Program-made: the position numbers and the translations under genes
Source of the DNA: Molanna angustata
Lineage: Eukaryota; Arthropoda; Insecta; Trichoptera; Molannidae
DNA: 64,000 nucleotides
NCBI GenBank assembly: GCA_963576475.1
Contig: OY754987.1
Coordinates: 7,818,036-7,882,035 of the forward strand
Direction of reading: 5' to 3'
In this document: piece after piece, positions 45,301 through 54,300 of the stretch
Numbering within the stretch: position 1 is the stretch's first letter
How the letters are laid out: every line of letters begins with the position of its first letter
Notes under the pieces: generated by a model
The model's input: only the letters and a program-made list of their open reading frames with translations
What the model was told of the DNA's origin: nothing
Database searches by the model: none

Positions 45301-48300
45301 AAATATTTACTTTGGTTCTCTCCAATAGATTCAATGTACTCTTTATTCTCCAATACATGCGGAGAGGTCAATAGTAAAATTTATTTAAACTATTCAGTTT
45401 TGAAAACTTTCCATCCTAACCTAAAGCATTATTACTATACATGTACTAAAATACCCCACTATAATTATAACAATATTCTAAGCATACGAACTTTCCGTGA
45501 CTTTCTTGATATGTTAAAAATCAAACAATTTTTTTTAGGTATCGATATTCATCGTATGAGACTCCCTCCATCTTTGATGCCATTACATCAAAGGATATCG
45601 GAATGCTTTGAAAAGATGAAGACGCACGTTCATGAAAAGTATGGAAAGAAGGTAAATTGTAACATTGAATGTAGATAAATCTAAGAGTTCTTTTAAAAAA
45701 CAACGCACAGCTATTTTTCCATTTGCTTTGATCTTAGATTTGACTTTTTGAGCAAACCGTTAGGAATGTAATTTTTCGAATCATTTTTTTGTTACATTTC
45801 TTCTTCTGCCACAGTTGATGGTTCTTTTGTGTTTCATTATTTATTCATGACAATTTACAGATAATTATTTTAAATCACATAAATATACTGTACAAGATGG
45901 TTCAGTTTATCGTATTTAATCACAAACTAATAACTAAGTTTAGTTTGTCCATCGACAATTCTTAATAGAACTCCATTGTATGTAGATATATCACAAATAT
46001 ACGATGATTCTGACGATGTACCAGCCCCTCAGATGTTGAGTCGTGAGTTATTTTCAGAGATGTTAGTAAATTTTTTTGGAACCCCACATATGAAAGTCTT
46101 AAGTCTATGACAGTCTGCGAATATGAATGTTCTATTGACATTGGTTTATTCTTGCAGCACTGTGATCTTGAGAAAGAAATAACAACGGTAACAATGAGAC
46201 GGAAGATGAGTGGTATCAATACGCGAGGGATGAGCTTTGCTGAGAGCAACGGAGACAACCGCTGGTCGGAAATATCGACACAGACAAACCATAGCGTAGA
46301 GTGAGTATATAATAACAATAATATATCAATACACGAGGAATGAGCTTTGCTGAGAGCAACGGAGACAACCGCTGGTCGGAAATATCGACACAGACAAACC
46401 ATAGCGTAGAGTGAGTATATAATAACAATAATATATCAATACACGAGGAATGAGCTTTGCTGAGAGCAACGGAGACAACCGCTGGTCGGAAATATCGACA
46501 CAGACAAACCATAGCGTAGAGTGAGTATATAATAACAATAATATATCAATACACGAGGAATGAGCTTTGGCTGAGAGCAACGGAGACAACCGCTGGTCGG
46601 AAATATCGACACAGACAAACCATAGCGTAGAGTGAGTATATAATAACAATAATATATCAATACACGAGGAATGAGCTTTGCTGAGAGCAACGGAGACAAC
46701 CGCTGGTCGGAAATATCGACACAGACAAACCATAGCGTAGAGTGAGTATATAATAACAATAATATATCAATACACGAGGAATGAGCTTTGCTGAGAGCAA
46801 CGGAGACAACCGCTGGTCGGAAATATCGACACAGACAAACCATAGCGTAGAGTGAGTATATAATAACAATAATATATCAATACACGAGGAATGAGCTTTG
46901 CTGAGAGCAACGGAGACAACCGCTGGTCGGAAATATCGACACAGACAAACCATAGCGTAGAGTGAGTATATAATAACAATAATATATCAATACACGAGGA
47001 ATGAGCTTTGCTGAGAGCAACGGAGACAACCGCTGGTCGGAAATATCGACACAGACAAACCATAGCGTAGAGTGAGTATATAATAACAATAATATATCAA
47101 TACACGAGGAATGAGCTTTGCTGAGAGCAACGGAGACAACCGCTGGTCGGAAATATCGACACAGACAAACCATAGCGTAGAGTGAGTATATAATAATAAT
47201 AATATATCAATTTATCCAGATTCAGTTCATACGGAGATGGGTTTTAATTATAAGATTGTTGTGATTAATTAGTCGGCAGATCTAAAGATAACCTGAGGAG
47301 ATGGGGAATCATATCAGACGACGACTGCCTCTCGTGTGAATGCGGCCTGCCGCAGACCACTGACCGCCTAAGAGATTGCCTTGCCTTCCCTGCTACCTGC
47401 TCACTCGAGGACCTACTGCGCTGTAGTGGCACAGCAGCCGAAGTTGCCAACTATTGTTCGAGAACTGTTTGATTGCTGCTGACACGAAGAAGAAGAAGAT
47501 TAATTAGTTTAAAGGAATTTTTATCAGAAGATTATTTGCGAGTTCAAAAGTATTTTCAAAACACATTTCACTATATTAGATAATATACTACAGACAATAA
47601 ATATTTGGGAAACTGATAATTTATATAATTAAAGATAGTACTCATTCTGACAAGTATTTATTTCAATTATCTCTTCTGGGTCACAATCCTAGGATTGGTC
47701 TGCACCAAACACTCGATCTTTCCACTTAACTCTTATCATCTGCCAGTCTCTTCATCTCTTTGTAACTGCTACATCAGCGCACGTCACCGATTATCTGGTC
47801 TATATAGTTATTTCTGGGGCGGCCTCTACAGTTGCCCCCATCAATCATTCCTTCGACTTCATCTTATTTCCATTAAGGTTTTAAATTTTAATCGTTTAAC
47901 AATTATGATAATTAATTAATACAGAATAAGAATGTCGAGGAGAATTCACGATACGTCCATCCACGGCACTGGAGATAATCTCAAATAGTTAACGTAGATG
48001 GGGACAACTGTTTATATATTCCGCTTGCGTTGGTAGCAATTGTATGTAAAATAGTGATGTGCGGACATCATAGGGATGTTACGCCACAAGTTCTTACATA
48101 CAAAACAAAAAAGAAAATAATAATATTCATGCTATACATATTATCTTTTTTTGTTTGTAAAATGGTATAGCTGTCGCCAAATATCTTGAGCCATTTCGCC
48201 GAGAAGGGCAAAAAAGACACAAATTTACACTCTGCGCACCCGGAAGCCTGGTTCAAGATATTTGTCGGCAGTTATACAATTTGTTGATTTGTATATAGTG

Positions 48301-51300
48301 AGCCTACAGTTTGGGATTGTAAGATTATTGTTGCAGTAATCACGACAGGTACTCAACTCAACTGTGGGTAACTGCGGCACGGCACGGTGTATTATTATAA
48401 TTCTGAGCTCATTTTTTATTCATATTTTGTTATACACTGCCTTTACTCTTTTATATTAAATTGTCAACCTCAATACATGCCAGACCTAGTGAGGTCGATA
48501 ATTATATATATCATTTTGTATTATGTTACCTGTAGAGATAATTGAAAAAATAAATAAAAACAAATTACTTGAGAACAAGCCCACAAAAGCTGATTTTCAA
48601 ATTGTATTACATAACTAGTGAACACCCGGCAAACTTCGTATTGCCTGTATAATTAAAAATTGTCCTCCATAACCACCCGTCGCTTCAAACTCTTCAATAC
48701 CTCCCATCCCTTCAGTACTTCCCGTACCTTCCGTCCCTTCAGTACCTCCCGTCCCTTCAGTACCTCCCTCAGTTACTCCCGTTCCTTCAGTTACTCCCGT
48801 CCCTTCAGTTACTCCCGTCCCTTCAGTTACTCCCGTCCCTTCAGTTACTCCCGTCCCTTCAGTTACTCCCGTCCCTTCAGTACCTTCCGTCCCTTCAGTA
48901 CCTCCCGTCCCTTCAGTTACTCCCGTCCCTTCAGTTACTCCCGTCCCTTCAGTTACTCCCGTCCCTTCAGTACCTTCCGTCCCTTCAGTACCTCCCGTCC
49001 CTTCAGTTACTCCCGTCCCTTCAGTTACTCCCGTCCCTTCAGTTACTCCCGTCCCTTCAGTTACTCGCGTCCCTTCAGTTACTCCCGTCCCTTCAGTTAC
49101 TCCCGTCCCTTCAGTTACTCCCGTCCCTTCAGTTACTCCCGTCCCTTCATTACCTCCCGTCCCTTCGGTAGGTCCCGGTCATACGCTCGACAATTCATCA
49201 AAGTTTCATTGAAATTGATTGAACGGTTCCAAGGATAGTCCACCTTCATCGGTAAAATGACCTGATACCCGATGAAGAAGAAGAAGAAGAATTTTTTTTA
49301 ATCCAGAAACCATCCCGGGCATACACTCGACAATTCATCAAAGTTTCATTGAAATTGAATGAACGGTTCCCAGGATAGTCCACCTTCATAGGTAAAATGA
49401 CCTGATACCCGATGAAGAAGAAGAAGAAGAAAATTTTTTTAATCCAGAAACTATCCCGGTCATACGCTCGACAATTCACCAAAGTTTCATTGCAATCGGA
49501 TGAACGGTTCTCAGGTTAGTCCACCTTCATATGTAAAATGACCTGATACCCGACGAAGAAGAAGAAGAAGAAAATATTTTAAATTCAGAAATCATCCCGG
49601 GCATACGATCGACAATTCACCAAAGTTTCATAGTAATCGGATGAACGGTTCCCAGGATAGTCCACCTTCATAGGTAAAATGACCTATTACCCGATGAAGA
49701 AGAAGAAGAAGTTAAAATTTTTTGATCCAGAAACCATCCCGGGCATACTCTCGACAACTCCCCAATGTTTCATCGCAATCGGATGAACGGTTTAGGAGCG
49801 CATTCAACACATACATGATACATACATAGATACAAACATTCAAATTTATAATATAGATTACATAAGTTGTGAATTTTCTGAACCCCTCCCCAAAGCACAA
49901 GGCTTCATTATTTTCTGAACCCCTCCCCAAAGCACAAGGCTTCATTATTTTCTGAACCCCTCCCCAAAGCACAAGGCTTCATTATTTTCTGAACCCCTCC
50001 CCAAAGCACAAGGCTTCATTATTTTCTGAACCCCTCCCCAAAGCACAAGGCTTCATTATTTTCTGAACCCCTCCCCAAAGCACAAGGCTTCATTATTTTC
50101 TGAACCCCTCCCCAAAGCACAAGGCTTCATTATTTTCTGAACCCCTCCCCAAAGCACAAGGCTTCATTATTTTCTGAACCCCTCCCCAAAGCACAAGGCT
50201 TCATTATTTTCTGAACCCCTCCCCAAAGCACAAGGCTTCATTATTTTCAGGGTGAATTTACAAATTTGTAATAATTTCTACTTCATTTTTAATGTCATAT
50301 ATTTTTGTTTCTTTTCATCTAATAAATTATTATTATTATTTCAGATCTGGAATATCATTGGGCAGAACGCAGGCCAATTCTTTACGAGTTTTTACACCGT
50401 TCAACAAACAAGGCAACAGGTATTTTACATTATCTTATATATCTGCTGTACTAAATGTACATATATTGTTATAATATTTGTTTAATACTAGTGACTTCAA
50501 CAATATTAATCTACTATATATCTTCAGGGGATCATTTGGCAGCGGTATTGCAAGCGGTTACGCTACAGTGTTACCAACGTCAAGGAAGAGAGATAAAGAC
50601 AGAAGAAGAGGAAGGAAGGTATGTTTTAAATTAACTGTCTATTTTTATAACCATTTTGCAAAAAAAATAATTACCAATATTTTTTAATTACATATACGCA
50701 AACATTGGATTTTTTTCCCTGTCGGGAGTCAAATGATATTTTTACTGACAATAACATCTCAATAGAGACGAAGTTGGGATATTATAGAAGAACCAGGAAC
50801 TCAAGACACCTACAGGGCTTACGACCTGTCATCGGCTGGTTTACGTGATCACTTTATGCGCTTGCGAGTGATCACTTAAACCATTTGATGACAGGTTAGT
50901 TTTAAGTACCTATTGTTTCAATTTTTATTCCAAACCATTCCGAAAATATTCAAATACGTCTTATTCATTGCCACCAAATTTTGGTGGCACAGTCACACAA
51001 TGTATATTTCTAGATTACTGGTCTATGATATGTACTTATTACTCCTTACTAACCCAAGGGAATATAGTGGGGAGTTATGGTTTCACAATTTTTTTTATTG
51101 CAGATTATCAACTAGTATCATGATGAGATTGTATTCTGAAAGTTTCGTCACAATGTATCTGTGTGTGTGTGCCATGTGCTATGTATGGCGTGTTTATTTT
51201 GATTATAGACGTACTTATTCGATTCTTTTCAAATTTTGCAGATACTTGCTTAGACCCTTATACTTGCTTAGACCTTATCTAATACTTGCTTAGACCCCAT

Positions 51301-54300
51301 TAGATTTTGAAGGATATCTGAATAGTGCCTCTCAATTTTTTTAACTGTTAAATATTTCAAAGTGACCCCAAGCTCTGTAAAATAAAAATTTGAAATTTTT
51401 ATTTTCAAATTGGTAAAAAGGCACATCACTTTCATAAAATGGCATTGAAGAGTTATCAAGTTTTCATAATAAAATATTTAAATAAAAAATAATTTAAAAA
51501 ACTCATTTCGTGAAAATGCTAATATTTTTCATACAAAATTTGAATACTTTATAGAATGACTTGTTAGTGAGGAGTTTAGTGTTGGCCACAACCTATTCGT
51601 TTTTTTTATACTATTTGGTATCCGATGTATATGTGTGTTTGTATATCTGTCAGTCGAATTGTTTGTTTTTTCAATATGCCCAAACCACCTAAAAGCATTC
51701 ACTTTCATTTTGTTCATATTATCCTACTTTGTCTGTTTTCATACTTTATGGTCTGCTCATGCGTTGTTTTTATGTTTCAGAGCGAAGTGACATCTCCCGC
51801 AGTGCCGTCCACTCCCTCCACCCCCGGCAGCAGCCAGTGGTACACGGGACCGGTCATCCCCCTCAACTCTCTCCCCAACGGCAACGCCAAGAAGATGTCC
51901 TCCTACACTCCCGACCAGACCTGCTCCAACACGACCATCGTGGAGCTGAGACAGGAGGTAAACTTTCATCCAAGTGGATATTTTTAATTTTTATCCGTGA
52001 ATAAGATTATATTATTTTATCTTTTGTTCATTTCAATTCATAATTATTTAACCCAATTAAGACGGTTAAGTACAAGTACTTGCATTACTCACGGACGGAC
52101 AGTGTTTCACGTCGCACACAGATTTTTTAAAATCTCGTTTTAATTTGTCAGCCTCAGTGGCTCAGTTGGTTAGGTATCTGACTGCTGATCCAAGGGTCCC
52201 GGGTTCAATTCCCAGTGGAGACACAGTTTTTGATTGTGTTTTTAGTCTGGATCTGTGAGACGATAAATATTGAAGTCTCCAGAATGTGGCAACTTGTTAT
52301 TGGGTGCGTGTTAAATAATTATTTGACATAGCACCTGTTAGTTGCCCGAGAAGCAATAGTAAAATTAATATAATAATGGTAAAATATATCTAACAACGTA
52401 GATATATTATAGAAAGACCAAATATAAACAAAAGATCACATAAACTCAATAAAATTGAACACTTCATAAGATAAATGAAGAATTATGTTATTGTAGTTAT
52501 CTCCATATAAAAAAGTACATGGCGGCATCAATATGTCACGTGATCCTTGATCTAAATAAGGAATATGCACCCATTGTGTATTGGTAAGGATTGAATACAA
52601 AACAGAATGTTCAGCGCAAAACAACAAAATGAACTGGCGTAGTATCCCTCTTTCCTACGCGCATGCGTATTAGATCCTTACAAAGCGCGGGAGAGTGTAA
52701 ATTTGGCCGGTGATAATTGATGAATTACTATGTTTATATGTAAATTTTAAGATGTGAATAGTTTAATTAAATTAATAGTTTAATTAAATAATACAAAAAT
52801 TTTGATTTGTGAATTCAATAATATACGGGAAAATTTTAGATAGTAATTTTATCAGTTTTTAGAAAGATTTTAGATAGTAAATTTATCTATTTTTAGAAAG
52901 ATTTTAGATAGTAAATTTATCTATTTTTAGAAAGATTTTAGATAGTAAATTTATCTATTTTTAGAAAGATTTTAGATAGTAAATTTATCTATTTTTAGAA
53001 AGATTTTAGATAGTGGATTTATAGTCCACTTTTTTGTGTTCTAAAAGTAATAGCGAAAACATGCTAAGATCAGGTGAAGGGATATTGTTCCGAAAAAGAT
53101 TATTTTGTTCAGGTTTTAACATTTTTATTTGTGTATAAAAGTTTTTTGAGAGTTGCCAAGAATTATCTAATTAGTCACCGGCTTTTTATATTATTTATGT
53201 ATTTCAATTTTGTGTGTATTTTTGCTTTATTTTTTTTTATAGTATATAAATCCTAAACTTCCACATTTATTTAGCACAGCTTTTTGCCATCATCATCACT
53301 TTTTATATCACTTGCTTTGTAAATTATTTATCTCGTTGTAGCTTATACAACCTATTCACAATCTATGCTTTGTATTATTTACTTTTTCATAATCAGTGAT
53401 CTGTGTCAACTATATAATTGATCATGAAATTATATTACATTTACATAAATCAACATTTTTTTATATTTTACAATTTGTTCCATGCAAGTATACATTGGAT
53501 TTTATAGTTTTGATTAATTATATTTTAAAAGGTGAAGGGGTAATGTATTTTTCATAGAAGAAACCAGAAAATAAGATCGCAAATTGTCTATGGCCCGTTA
53601 TTACAGTCGGCCCTCAACTCATTGAGTTTGTTAAACTCAAGATGAATGTTAAGGGGAGATTGAATCCATTTCCGTATTACAGTGCAATATGACATGTCAG
53701 TTACTAAATCTTCAATAATAGACATATTTTACTTTTTCTGTGGTTATTATCTGTCAAATATTAAATAACCTCAAATAATACCAACTACAAAACGGGACGC
53801 TACGACTTGAAATACTATTGTTTTATTATCCAACATGGTAAATTTAATTTTTTTACCAAAATAATGCTTTTAGATGCCCATGTTCGTTTCAATATGGCTG
53901 TCAATTTGTTTTGTTGTGTGGCGCCACCGTCGATACAACTAACGCCTCTAGTTATAGAACACTGAAACTACATGCGTTGCCTAGCAACAAGTCGAAAAAT
54001 GACAGTTGACTCACTGTTAAGTACTTAATCCGCCAAAAACGTTGAGTTAAATATTTGTTGTTTTAGTGACGTATTTGAGGGAAGATTATTAGAAGATTAA
54101 ACGGACACTGTAATACGCTATATTTTAGTAAAACTTGAGTTTAGCTCTTAAACTGAGACTGTAATACCGGCTCTATGTTGTCCAAAGTGATAACTATTAA
54201 ATATTATTAAAGTCCTAAAAGGCATATGTATGACTTCTAGAGTGGCCCTGAACTGCCGCAGCATCTTAAATGAGACAGCGGAGCAGTTCATATCATGTGG

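Larger units (their letters stand above)
48615..49860 (+). mobile_element. Non-autonomous repeat with two internal expansions
   Basis: Begins CTAGTGAACACCCGGCAAAC and TTCGTATTGCCTG, and ends CATTCAACACATACATGATA ... TTTATAATATAGATTA: the start/end style of a common insect element whose 3' part reads 'CAAAGTTTCATTGAAAT..GATGAACGGTT'. The middle is replaced by two tandem arrays (48690-49170 and 49236-49790). Confidence 0.6.

Noticed and set aside
46215..47209. Repeated minus-strand ORFs of 98-146 residues ([20 protein letters not shown]...)
   Set aside because: They are antisense readings of the 110-bp exon-derived array and have no independent support.
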